Source: an uncultured Clostridia bacterium (lineage in GTDB: Bacteria > Bacillota > Clostridia > Christensenellales > Borkfalkiaceae). From it: DNA of 9,937 nt. The position numbers and the translations under genes are program-made. The stretch spans positions 1 to 9,937 of the forward strand of contig CAJOMT010000072.1 of the NCBI GenBank assembly GCA_905235815.1, given 5' to 3'. The stretch's first letter is position 1; every line of letters begins with the position of its first letter. Shown here one piece after another: positions 1-5,847 of this stretch. The notes beneath the pieces are model-generated. The model ran no database searches. It saw nothing but the letters and a program-made list of their open reading frames with translations, and had not been told where the DNA came from.

Positions 1-192
1 TTTTTGGTGAGGGTGAACAGAATAGAATACAAATTCATTCTGCGAAAACTCGCCGAAAAGGGCGCAAAAGAACCGCTTAAGGCGAGTTCAACTTTATTTC
101 CATTCGGCTAACCGCTTTATTGCCCCTCAAAAAAGCTATTTATAAGGTATGTTACTCTATAGTATTCTATCATTATGTAATAAATTTTGCAA
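1..192. other. Intergenic DNA at left window edge
   Basis: No open reading frame of useful length or RNA gene is recognisable here. Two inverted repeats are visible: AACTCGCC at 47-54 pairs with GGCGAGTT at 81-88, and ATAGAATAC at 22-30 pairs with GTATTCTAT at 162-170. The octamer AACCGCTT occurs at 71-78 and again at 110-117. The stretch lies downstream of the minus-strand M1 peptidase gene, so a terminator for that gene would be expected in it. A T-run on the minus strand (A-run 129-134) is present, but no convincing stem precedes it. It shares a 15-nt word with the right end of the window (separate entry). Confidence 0.5.
56..70 (+). repeat. 15-nt direct repeat, left copy
   Basis: AAAAGGGCGCAAAAG occurs here and again, exactly, at 9914-9928 on the same strand. 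Both copies lie in intergenic DNA, which suggests a shared dispersed repeat rather than chance, although a single 15-nt match in 10 kb is not decisive. Confidence 0.5.
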
Positions 193-1617
193 CTAAATTA
201 TGACCTTTCCGTCGATATACGAATAAAAAAATTCTTTTAAGCCGAGACAATCTATCAAGTTATCGATACAAACGTTTTGATAGGCGTTTTTCTTATAGAA
301 TGCGGATAGCCCCTTGATAGCACGGCTTTGCCCGACGGCGTTTTCGTATTCCGAAAACATTATCAGCGCTTTATGGTAGGCTATATTTACGTATTCGTAC
401 TTATTTTTAAATTCCGAAAGTTTTCTGTTCATCGTGGTGTCAGCCGTGCCTGCCAAAAGTTCGTCTATGCTGAAAAACGACTTATAGGCAGACTTTGCAC
501 GAGATAGCATTTCTTCCGCCTCGCTAGAATAGCCGTTATTTAAAAGATAGAGATACGTCGAATATTCGGCTAAGCCCTCGTCTAAATAAGCGTCTTCTAT
601 CTGATTGTTTCCGACTACCGCATGCCACCACTCATGGGCTGTTTCGTGAATTATAGCCAAGAATTTTTCATCGCTTGACAAAGACTCGGATATAAGGGAT
701 AGCCCCGAATATTCCATACCGCCTTCCAAAAATCCTACTTCCGCTACCGAGTACGTCTTATATGGGTATTCCCCGAAAATTTCCGAAAAATAATCTATAC
801 AACTCGCCGCAAGTTCAGCCATTTTGACGTTTTCTTCCGTCGAATAATAATAAACCGAAGCGTGGTCGGTCTCTTTTACGGTAACCGCAAAGTCCTTTCC
901 GAGCGCAAAGGCAAAATCTCTGCCGCCGCTTAAAGTAAAAGAATAAGTCGTATTTTCGCCGCCTGTTTCGGTGCTGACGGGAAATCCCGACGAGGCAACG
1001 GTGTAGACGGACGGAACGGTAAGAGAAATTTCGTAATCGCAAGCCTCGGAGTAATACGGATCGCCGAAAGGCGAATACGTACATTCGTAATAACCGGAGT
1101 CGCCGTATACGCACGCTACCGGAAAGAAGTCGCCGAGATTGACTTTGCCTAAGTTTATCCCGAGCCTTGTTATCGAATGGGGGATATGGGTAGTAAACGC
1201 TATTTCGACTTCTGCTCTCATATCGTTTGATGCGGAAAGCGGCACTCTTAAAATATTCAAATCCTCGCCTATAAGTTCGTAATCTGCATTTTTTTGGTTT
1301 ACAGACACCGAATTTATATCTATTCCGCCATAAGAGGTCCCCTCGGGGTACGCCTTTAAGATATCTTCATTTTCCACTACGGGAAATTTTGCGTTTTCCT
1401 TGTAAGCGTTTGCGTAGAGATTAAATTCAACTACGTCCTTGTCAGTGCGTGTTATGTACGTTAAAGTCCCGTCTATCTTTTCGCCGTCGAAAACGGCGGA
1501 TATTTTATAGGTATTCCTTTCGGGTTCTTCTTTGCCGCAAGAAGTAAGCGAAAACGCCGCCAAGAATATATTAAGGCATAAAAATACGATTGCCAAAGGC
1601 GCTGAAATTTTCTTCAT
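193..1617 (-). CDS. M1-family (gluzincin) zinc metallopeptidase lipoprotein
   Basis: This 474-residue protein is predicted to be an exported, membrane-anchored zinc peptidase. A lipoprotein signal covers residues 1-26 and ends in the lipobox L-T-S-C with the acylated cysteine at 27. Residues about 35-240 resemble the N-terminal beta-sandwich of M1 peptidases. The catalytic domain has GGMEY (299-303; the GxMEN-type exopeptidase motif with Asn replaced by Tyr), HETAH (324-328) and Glu347 exactly 18 residues further on, which is the M1 HEXXH-x18-E zinc site. Tyr414 in an AYHK context fits the catalytic tyrosine. The protein ends about 60 residues later, so the C-terminal helical domain of full aminopeptidases (600-900 residues) is absent. 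The start has a GGGAGG ribosome site at about 1625-1630, inside a hairpin. It lies 57 nt behind the SpoIIQ-like gene and may be read through from it. Family assignment is firm; the substrate is unknown. Confidence 0.88.
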   Translation of the reverse strand: MKKISAPLAIVFLCLNIFLAAFSLTSCGKEEPERNTYKISAVFDGEKIDGTLTYITRTDKDVVEFNLYANAYKENAKFPVVENEDILKAYPEGTSYGGIDINSVSVNQKNADYELIGEDLNILRVPLSASNDMRAEVEIAFTTHIPHSITRLGINLGKVNLGDFFPVACVYGDSGYYECTYSPFGDPYYSEACDYEISLTVPSVYTVASSGFPVSTETGGENTTYSFTLSGGRDFAFALGKDFAVTVKETDHASVYYYSTEENVKMAELAASCIDYFSEIFGEYPYKTYSVAEVGFLEGGMEYSGLSLISESLSSDEKFLAIIHETAHEWWHAVVGNNQIEDAYLDEGLAEYSTYLYLLNNGYSSEAEEMLSRAKSAYKSFFSIDELLAGTADTTMNRKLSEFKNKYEYVNIAYHKALIMFSEYENAVGQSRAIKGLSAFYKKNAYQNVCIDNLIDCLGLKEFFYSYIDGKVII

Positions 1618-1650
1618 AAAAAAGCCCTCCCGTATAGTTTACGGTCGGGC
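1618..1650 (-). terminator. Terminator-like hairpin overlapping the M1 gene's ribosome site
   Basis: Read on the minus strand, arms at 1640-1650 and 1624-1634 pair as GCCC and CCGTA blocks separated by a 2-nt mismatch, with a 5-nt loop. Six T follow directly (1618-1623), and then the ATG of the M1 lipoprotein gene. The shape is that of an intrinsic terminator after the SpoIIQ-like gene (stop at 1675). The 3' arm also contains the GGGAGGG ribosome site of the next gene, so folding would both end transcription and hide the start. Regulation is inference. Confidence 0.6.
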
Positions 1651-1674
1651 CTTTTCGTTTATTACCCTTTATTA

Positions 1675-2382
1675 TTATTTTTCGGATAACATAAGATACG
1701 TTTCGGGATCTATCTTTTCGCCGTCAGATAAAACTTCGAAGTGAAGATGCGGACCGTCTTTGTATTCCTGCTTGTTGTTGTCGGAAACGTAGCCTATGAC
1801 GTCGCCCGCTTTAACGGTCATACCCTCCCTTAAATTTTCAGCGGCGTCAATCGAATTATACACGGTCTTTAAGCCGTTGCCGTGGTCTACGGTTACGGTA
1901 GTACCTTCGAGATAAGAGGTTACAACGCTTTCGATTTTGCCGTTGTAAGCGCATACGACAGCCGTTCCCTCATCTGCGGAGAAATCTATTCCCATGTGCC
2001 CCGTATATACGCCGAGAGTTTGATTGAAAACTACGGTAGACGAAGTAAATTCTTTCGTAACCGTGGAATTTGCAACAGGCAGAGTAAATACTATTTTATT
2101 GCCCGTAGGAGTGTGATCGTCCGACTCGGATTCGCTTTCGGACTCTGACTCCGATTCGCTTTCGGAGACAGATTCGCTTTCCGAAGTTTTATTGCCGCCG
2201 GTATGAATATCGGATGTCGAAACGGATTCGCTCTCAATGTTTATCACGGGTTTGCTTGCCGCTTTGTTGTTGGTCAAAGCCACCGCTAAAATAACGATTG
2301 CCGTTATCAAAAGCGCGAAGCCTATAATGAGATAATAGACGTTTCTTTGTAAAAAGTTAAGTACCTTATTGTTTTTTGACAT
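1675..2382 (-). CDS. spoIIQ: SpoIIQ-like M23 (LytM) domain membrane protein
   Basis: This 235-residue protein has a short cytoplasmic N-terminus, one membrane helix at about 16-37, a Ser/Glu-rich stalk (50-88) and an M23/LytM domain at about 97-232. Zinc ligands typical of LytM are present: His129 and Asp133 in HMGID, and His214 in PHLHFE, with His212 as the nearby catalytic-type histidine. The other usual catalytic histidine (position 176, in a TVYNS context) is Asn, so peptidoglycan hydrolysis is doubtful. The order TM, stalk, then V-T-K-E-F and F-N-Q-T-L-G before HMGID matches SpoIIQ, the forespore partner of SpoIIIAH in the engulfment-stage channel. The start is fixed by AAAGGAGG at 2390-2397, 7 nt before ATG. 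It follows the small exported-protein gene by 31 nt, so the two should be co-transcribed. The M23 domain is certain; the SpoIIQ role is likely, with a generic cell-wall M23 protein as the alternative. Confidence 0.82.
   Translation of the reverse strand: MSKNNKVLNFLQRNVYYLIIGFALLITAIVILAVALTNNKAASKPVINIESESVSTSDIHTGGNKTSESESVSESESESESESESESDDHTPTGNKIVFTLPVANSTVTKEFTSSTVVFNQTLGVYTGHMGIDFSADEGTAVVCAYNGKIESVVTSYLEGTTVTVDHGNGLKTVYNSIDAAENLREGMTVKAGDVIGYVSDNNKQEYKDGPHLHFEVLSDGEKIDPETYLMLSEK
2122..2184 (-). repeat. Ser-Glu dipeptide repeat region in the SpoIIQ-like gene
   Basis: The DNA codes for near-perfect alternating Ser and Glu at residues 67-87, interrupted once by Val72, and followed by Asp-Asp. 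Codons vary (TCG, TCC, AGC/TCT types with GAA/GAG), so this is a low-complexity coding tract rather than a pure nucleotide microsatellite. It forms the acidic stalk between the membrane helix and the LytM domain. Such tracts can change length by slippage or recombination. Confidence 0.8.
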
Positions 2383-2413
2383 TTTAATTCCTCCTTTAAG
2401 TCAAAACGTTAGG

Positions 2414-2833
2414 TTAATAACTGCCGAATATAAGAGGCACTCCAACGGTTACGCTATCTTTGTTTTTAGATACGTGCACGTTGACTTTTTGCCCGTTAAT
2501 CGACATATAGGCGGATATTTTTCCGGAATAATAGTATTCGTTCACTATTTCTCCCACCGTTTCCGAGTAGACTAAAGTCGCATGCATTCTTTTAAGGTAC
2601 GCCTCGATATCGCTTGGGTCTGAAAGCGTTACGCTTTCGCCTTTATATAGCGGCGCAAGGTAGACGAACTCTTTATAGCTTTTTTCGTTTAAGTCTACTA
2701 TTATCGCCTCGGACGATGCGGACAAAAGATATAAAGTGTGTTTTCCGTTTAAGTCTATTTGTCCTCCGACTCTTACGTTCGATCCGATAGCAACGAGTGC
2801 GGAAAGAAACAGTGTTCCCAAAATTTTCAGCAT
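2414..2833 (-). CDS. Small exported protein upstream of SpoIIQ-like gene (possible short YwmB-like protein)
   Basis: The protein has 139 residues. An N-terminal hydrophobic stretch (about 4-18) followed by G-S-N looks like a Sec signal peptide, so the mature part would act outside the membrane. The rest is a compact alpha/beta sequence with a D-P-S-D-I-E-A-Y-L-K-R helix, a Tyr-rich EYYYSGKI segment and a C-terminal beta-rich end, VTVGVPLIFGSY. From memory, the ending resembles the C-terminus of YwmB-family proteins, which occur near spoIID/spoIIQ in other Firmicutes, but this protein is much shorter than the usual 200 or more residues, so the link is tentative. The ATG is preceded by GGAG (minus strand, 2842-2845) inside a hairpin. 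It leads the operon with the SpoIIQ-like gene 31 nt downstream. The coding call is firm; function is not established. Confidence 0.75.
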   Translation of the reverse strand: MLKILGTLFLSALVAIGSNVRVGGQIDLNGKHTLYLLSASSEAIIVDLNEKSYKEFVYLAPLYKGESVTLSDPSDIEAYLKRMHATLVYSETVGEIVNEYYYSGKISAYMSINGQKVNVHVSKNKDSVTVGVPLIFGSY

Positions 2834-2866
2834 AAAAAAATCTCCGCTGTAAGATACAGTAGAGAT
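2834..2866 (-). terminator. Terminator-like hairpin holding the ribosome site of the 139-aa gene
   Basis: On the minus strand, 12-nt arms (2855-2866 and 2840-2851) pair with one U-G wobble and one A/C mismatch around a 3-nt loop. Six further T (2834-2839) lead straight into the ATG at 2833. It lies 53 nt after the stop of the 408-aa gene, so it can serve as that operon's terminator. The 3' arm contains the GGAG ribosome site (2842-2845) of the next gene. The same arrangement is seen before the M1 gene. Confidence 0.6.
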
Positions 2867-2886
2867 TATTGACGGACAGAAAAAAT

Positions 2887-2892
2887 ATTATA
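2887..2892 (-). promoter_or_regulatory. Candidate -10 box for the 139-aa / SpoIIQ-like operon
   Basis: A perfect TATAAT, preceded by AAGG, lies on the minus strand. No good -35 hexamer stands 16-18 nt upstream; the best is a weak ATCTGA or CATCTG. Transcription would start near 2880 and give a leader of about 46 nt that contains the hairpin at 2834-2866. No sigma-F-like pair was found, although spoIIQ is sigma-F controlled in known spore formers. The evidence is the -10 box alone. Confidence 0.4.
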
Positions 2893-2919
2893 CCTTTTAA
2901 ATTAAAAAATCAGATGATA

Positions 2920-4146
2920 TTACAATAATTCCGCAAAACCCTCGTTTTTTATCATAGAAAGCAGATTGTTTTCTGAAGAGTACGCCGCAAATTTTATCGC
3001 TTTTTTCATTTGTTTGGGCGTGTAGTCGGATAGGCGGCGCCTGCCGCTATAAAAATAGTCGTACGTTTTTTGAAAATTTTCGCTCTTTTTAATGAGTTCG
3101 TCGATGTCTTTTGAGAAAGAGTATTTAATTACCCGTTTCAGTTTTTTTTCTGCGCTTATTTCGTCGGGCTTAGGTATATCTGCGATATTTTTAACCGAAT
3201 CGTATTCTTTTTCTCTAAGCGTTTCAGACATTTCTCTGGCGACGAGCGTGGGGTTCGGAATTGAGTAAAATGAATCGAGATTGCTATTCAAATAGATTTT
3301 TATTATGGGTAGCAGCGCCGTAAACGCACGATATTTTCGTTCGCCGAACGGAGCGGGGAAAATTTTGCCGAGATAATCCGCTACTTTTTCTGAAGAAGAA
3401 AACTCAAAAAACGGGGTATATTCTTTTATTGCCGAAAGTTTGATAGTCGCAATCAATAGGGCGGTTTGCGGCTCGTCGTAATTTATCGGGTTTAAGGCGA
3501 GATTTATTCCTTCGCCGAGAAAATTTACAAGCTTTCTATCGTAAACGGTTACGCCCTTCAATGCGGCGATTTTGTAGTCGGATATGTCGAGCGTGGCAGA
3601 AATAGTTTCGGCGAACGCCTCCAAGGCGTATTGTTTTTTTAAAGACAAATAAAATTCTGTGTCTAATACCACGTATTCTGCGGCTTTTGATTTTGTTTTT
3701 ATAATGCCGCTTCCGCTTTTTACGTAAGAATAAGACGATAAAATGTTACTTTGTCTGCAATTTATCGGCACGAGCGCACAGGGAATTTTGAGAAATTCTG
3801 CGGCGAGCCTTATTTCCGAAAACAGATTTTCGTCGCCGACCGCAACCAATAATTCCGAGTTTGCCGCAAGAGATATAATTGAATTGAACGATACGTCCGA
3901 TTCGCTCAAAACGAACTGCTCAACCCGTTTTTTCGCATTTAAAAAACTTTCCTTTATTTTTCTGCCGAAAGGAAAGTTAGTATCTAAACATACGACGGCT
4001 ATATCGTTTGCGTTTTCGGATATTTCGTTTACGCAGTCCGAAAACGGTTTAAATAATATTTTCGTCGTTATTTTGTTTTTGATATCCGAATCGCCGAAGA
4101 TCAGAGTCTCTCCGTCCGTGGTCGGGTTTAAAACGTAGTTGTTCAA
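2920..4146 (-). CDS. Glycerol-1-phosphate/iron-alcohol dehydrogenase-fold protein, predicted pseudoenzyme
   Basis: This 408-residue protein follows the plan of the DHQS / iron-ADH / sn-glycerol-1-phosphate dehydrogenase superfamily: an N-terminal Rossmann-like half (about 1-165) and a helical C-terminal half. Segments align by eye with G1PDH: AVGDENLFSEI sits where VGSGTINDL-type residues bind NAD, the 174-190 helix where GYGDLLAK lies, SSSEKVADY where SGSEHxxSH lies, and PFGERKYRAFT where LHGEQVGxGT lies. The three metal ligands (Asp, His, His) would be Glu180, Lys254 and Phe267, and the whole protein contains no histidine, so normal zinc/iron catalysis seems impossible. The start is TTG at 4144-4146, overlapping the TGA of the upstream gene (TTGA), with AAGGG 9 nt before it; no in-frame ATG lies near. 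Superfamily placement is inference from pattern, fairly good in the C-terminal half. The role is unknown, perhaps structural or ligand-sensing with its coupled neighbour. Confidence 0.7.
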   Translation of the reverse strand: MNNYVLNPTTDGETLIFGDSDIKNKITTKILFKPFSDCVNEISENANDIAVVCLDTNFPFGRKIKESFLNAKKRVEQFVLSESDVSFNSIISLAANSELLVAVGDENLFSEIRLAAEFLKIPCALVPINCRQSNILSSYSYVKSGSGIIKTKSKAAEYVVLDTEFYLSLKKQYALEAFAETISATLDISDYKIAALKGVTVYDRKLVNFLGEGINLALNPINYDEPQTALLIATIKLSAIKEYTPFFEFSSSEKVADYLGKIFPAPFGERKYRAFTALLPIIKIYLNSNLDSFYSIPNPTLVAREMSETLREKEYDSVKNIADIPKPDEISAEKKLKRVIKYSFSKDIDELIKKSENFQKTYDYFYSGRRRLSDYTPKQMKKAIKFAAYSSENNLLSMIKNEGFAELL

Positions 4147-5324
4147 TTTAATTTGCCCTTATAACCTATATGAGAATAAAGCGTAATTCTGTCGGATAAA
4201 TTCGGTGAAACGGCAACGCTTTCTTTCGAGAACAGACCGTCGCCGAAATTGAGCGTCGTACTGATTTCGTGGCCTACCACCGCATAGGCGCATTCGTTGT
4301 ACTTTTCGGCGATATCCTCGCTTGAAAATTCAGCGTCGAATTTACTGCGCGCATAATCTATAACGGAGCGGCAGAGCGGCAACATATCGTTTTCGATACA
4401 TTTTTCGTATAGCGTTTCCGCAATAGGGCCGATATTTTCGTGTTCTGCCATAACCGCTTTGAAACCTGCGGCTTTGGCTTTTTTAACGAAATCTTCCACT
4501 TCGCCCGCTCCGCCTTGAAAGATGGCGGCGGCGATTGCGCCGTGGGCGTCTGAAAGCGCCGTAAACTGTTTTACGGGTTTACATTTTTCGGTTTCTTTGA
4601 TTTTAAAATGCGAATAAATTATATGCGATAAGTCCTCTAAATAAAGAGGGCTTGAGAAATCTTCGAGTTTGGCAATATCTTCATCGGAGAGATCGTATTT
4701 GAGTTTTTGAGTCAAAAATTCGATTATTGCGCTTTCCGAGCCGAATTTTTTTATTATTGCCTCGGCTAAATTTACAAATAAGCCCCTTATATCGATAGAG
4801 GTTTTTATTCCGCCGAACGATACTTTTTCTGTTGGAGAAATTTTGATGCCGTAGCCTTTGAAAGCGAGGTTTATTTTTTCCGCTACGCCTTTAACGTAGT
4901 CAAGTCTGAGCGCTCTGTACGGTTCGAGGTCGGCGTGGAATTGTTTAACGTGTTTTCTCGGTATACCTATTGCCAAGGCTTTCAGCGTTTTATTTGCGGT
5001 AAATTCGCAAGAAAGCGTTACTTCGGCGCCGCTATAAAACGCAATTCCGGACGGTTCTGCCGTTTTTTGGAGTTCTTTAGCCGAGGCAAGCGAGGCGTAG
5101 TCGACCAAAGATACTATCGGAAGCCCGAATTTATGCGCCCAATACACCGCAAGCGACGGCGAACGGTCGAAACACGAGTAGCCCGTTCTTATCTGAAAGT
5201 TGAAATTTTCCTTTTCGGTAAAAACGCCTTGCGGCTTTTCGTCTGCTTTAATGAGTTTATTATAGGCTCTTACTCTTTTACCGAGCCTTTTTGAAGATAA
5301 ATTCTCTATCAAACGTTCTTGCAT
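4143..5324 (-). CDS. PHP-domain-like protein with degraded metal site
   Basis: From the chosen ATG the protein has 393 residues. The N-terminal region (about 40-110) matches the PHP phosphoesterase pattern in order: FQIRTGYS where LHxHTxYS is expected, W-A-H-K-F-G-L-P, LVDYASL where ITDHDS is expected, and SGAEVTL matching the GxEx motif with Glu101 kept. The first-motif histidines are replaced by Gln44 and Arg46, and the second-motif His by Tyr76. A later SDAH (His261) and GHEIS are present. Overall layout, including the segment IGIPRKHV with a following PYRALR, resembles a 400-residue clostridial PHP family, recalled from memory. An in-frame TTG at 5388-5390 would add 22 residues, but it coincides with the -35 box TTGACA, so ATG 5324 is preferred even though no good ribosome site precedes it. 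The gene is coupled by a TTGA overlap to the dehydrogenase-like gene. It is probably a non-hydrolytic PHP-fold protein. Confidence 0.7.
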   Translation of the reverse strand: MQERLIENLSSKRLGKRVRAYNKLIKADEKPQGVFTEKENFNFQIRTGYSCFDRSPSLAVYWAHKFGLPIVSLVDYASLASAKELQKTAEPSGIAFYSGAEVTLSCEFTANKTLKALAIGIPRKHVKQFHADLEPYRALRLDYVKGVAEKINLAFKGYGIKISPTEKVSFGGIKTSIDIRGLFVNLAEAIIKKFGSESAIIEFLTQKLKYDLSDEDIAKLEDFSSPLYLEDLSHIIYSHFKIKETEKCKPVKQFTALSDAHGAIAAAIFQGGAGEVEDFVKKAKAAGFKAVMAEHENIGPIAETLYEKCIENDMLPLCRSVIDYARSKFDAEFSSEDIAEKYNECAYAVVGHEISTTLNFGDGLFSKESVAVSPNLSDRITLYSHIGYKGKLN

Positions 5325-5361
5325 AAAAAAATTCAAACAAAATCCGTATTTTAATGCTTTT

Positions 5362-5390
5362 AGTTTAATACAATATGATAATTTTGTCAA
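5362..5390 (-). promoter_or_regulatory. Promoter of the PHP-like / dehydrogenase-like operon
   Basis: On the minus strand TTGACA (5385-5390) is a perfect -35 box, followed by a 17-nt spacer and TAAACT (5362-5367; 4 of 6 bases of the consensus). Start of transcription would be near 5355, leaving a leader of about 30 nt with a T-rich stretch and no purine-rich ribosome site before ATG 5324. Confidence 0.7.
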
Positions 5391-5438
5391 GTATATTAAA
5401 AAATTTTAACAATTTACAAAAAAATTGTTTAAAAACGC

Positions 5439-5466
5439 TTGAAATTTAGTATTTTTATGGTATAAT
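5439..5466 (+). promoter_or_regulatory. Promoter of the HU gene
   Basis: TTGAAA (5439-5444), a 16-nt spacer and a perfect TATAAT (5461-5466) preceded by TGG, giving an extended -10. The DNA upstream (about 5391-5438) is A/T-rich and could act as an UP element. It is divergent from the PHP-like operon promoter, with 48 nt between the two -35 boxes. A strong promoter suits an abundant protein such as HU. Confidence 0.85.
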
Positions 5467-5495
5467 CAATATAGAACCAAATGGAGGTAAAAAAG

Positions 5496-5771
5496 ATGAA
5501 CAAAAGTGAATTTGTAAGAGCATATGCCGATCAACTCGGTATAACCATCAAAGATGCCGACGCACAAGTAAATGCGTTTGTAGACACGTTAACTGCCGCA
5601 TTAAAGAAAGGCGAGTATGTACACATTTCCGGTTTTGCAACTTTCGAACTTAAAGATAAAGCGGCTCGTGACGGCGTTAACCCGCTTACCGGCGAGAAGG
5701 TAAAGATTAAGGCTTGCAAAGCTCCTGCGGCTAAGTTCAGCAAAGCATACAAGGAAAACTTCAATAAATAA
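5496..5771 (+). CDS. hup: HU family DNA-binding protein
   Basis: The 91-residue protein has the usual HU length. It has the helical dimerisation part (1-40), GFATFE (46-51) leading into the beta-arm, the arm tip V-N-P-L-T-G with the DNA-intercalating proline at 63, and the closing segment K-A-P-A-A-K-F-S-K. HU homodimers bend and compact the nucleoid. A longer frame could start at ATG 5481, but that codon overlaps the ribosome site GGAGG (5483-5487), so ATG 5496 is the start. The single-gene unit has its own promoter and terminator. The Cys at 74 within the beta-rich end is less usual; nothing else is odd. Confidence 0.97.
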   Translation: MNKSEFVRAYADQLGITIKDADAQVNAFVDTLTAALKKGEYVHISGFATFELKDKAARDGVNPLTGEKVKIKACKAPAAKFSKAYKENFNK

Positions 5772-5785
5772 TCTTTGCAACATAG

Positions 5786-5830
5786 AAACGGCTCAAAACG
5801 CAAAGTTTTGTGCCGTTTTGAATTTTAATG
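5786..5830 (+). terminator. Rho-independent terminator of the HU gene
   Basis: Arms 5786-5799 and 5805-5818 (AACGGC-CAAAAC with one T/T mismatch) enclose the 5-nt loop GCAAA, followed by a T-rich tail (TTGAATTTT). It stands 14 nt after the HU stop. Read-through could feed the RadC-like gene 18 nt downstream, since no separate promoter for it is clear. Confidence 0.85.
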
Positions 5831-5847
5831 CAAAATAGGAGAAAATT

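Noticed and set aside
1882..2148. 88-residue plus-strand frame
   Set aside because: Antisense to the M23 domain, which has clear catalytic motifs on the other strand.
2122..2184. Possible CRISPR-like or tandem DNA repeat
   Set aside because: The periodicity is only a Ser-Glu coding repeat with varying codons; there are no spacers.
3743..4138. 131-residue plus-strand frame
   Set aside because: It is antisense to the 408-residue gene and lacks a ribosome site and any recognisable domain.
4935..5294. 119-residue plus-strand frame
   Set aside because: Antisense to the PHP-like gene; its Arg/Phe/Tyr-rich composition is typical of a shadow frame.
5325..5390. N-terminal extension of the PHP-like protein from TTG 5390
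   Set aside because: The codon lies in the -35 box of the operon's own promoter and no ribosome site precedes it; family similarity begins after ATG 5324.
5391..5438. Possible RNA gene or replication-origin-like A/T-rich DNA
   Set aside because: No DnaA-box cluster or folded RNA is visible; it is adequately explained as DNA between two divergent promoters.
5481..5495. Earlier ATG for HU
   Set aside because: It overlaps the GGAGG ribosome site and would add residues not found in HU proteins.
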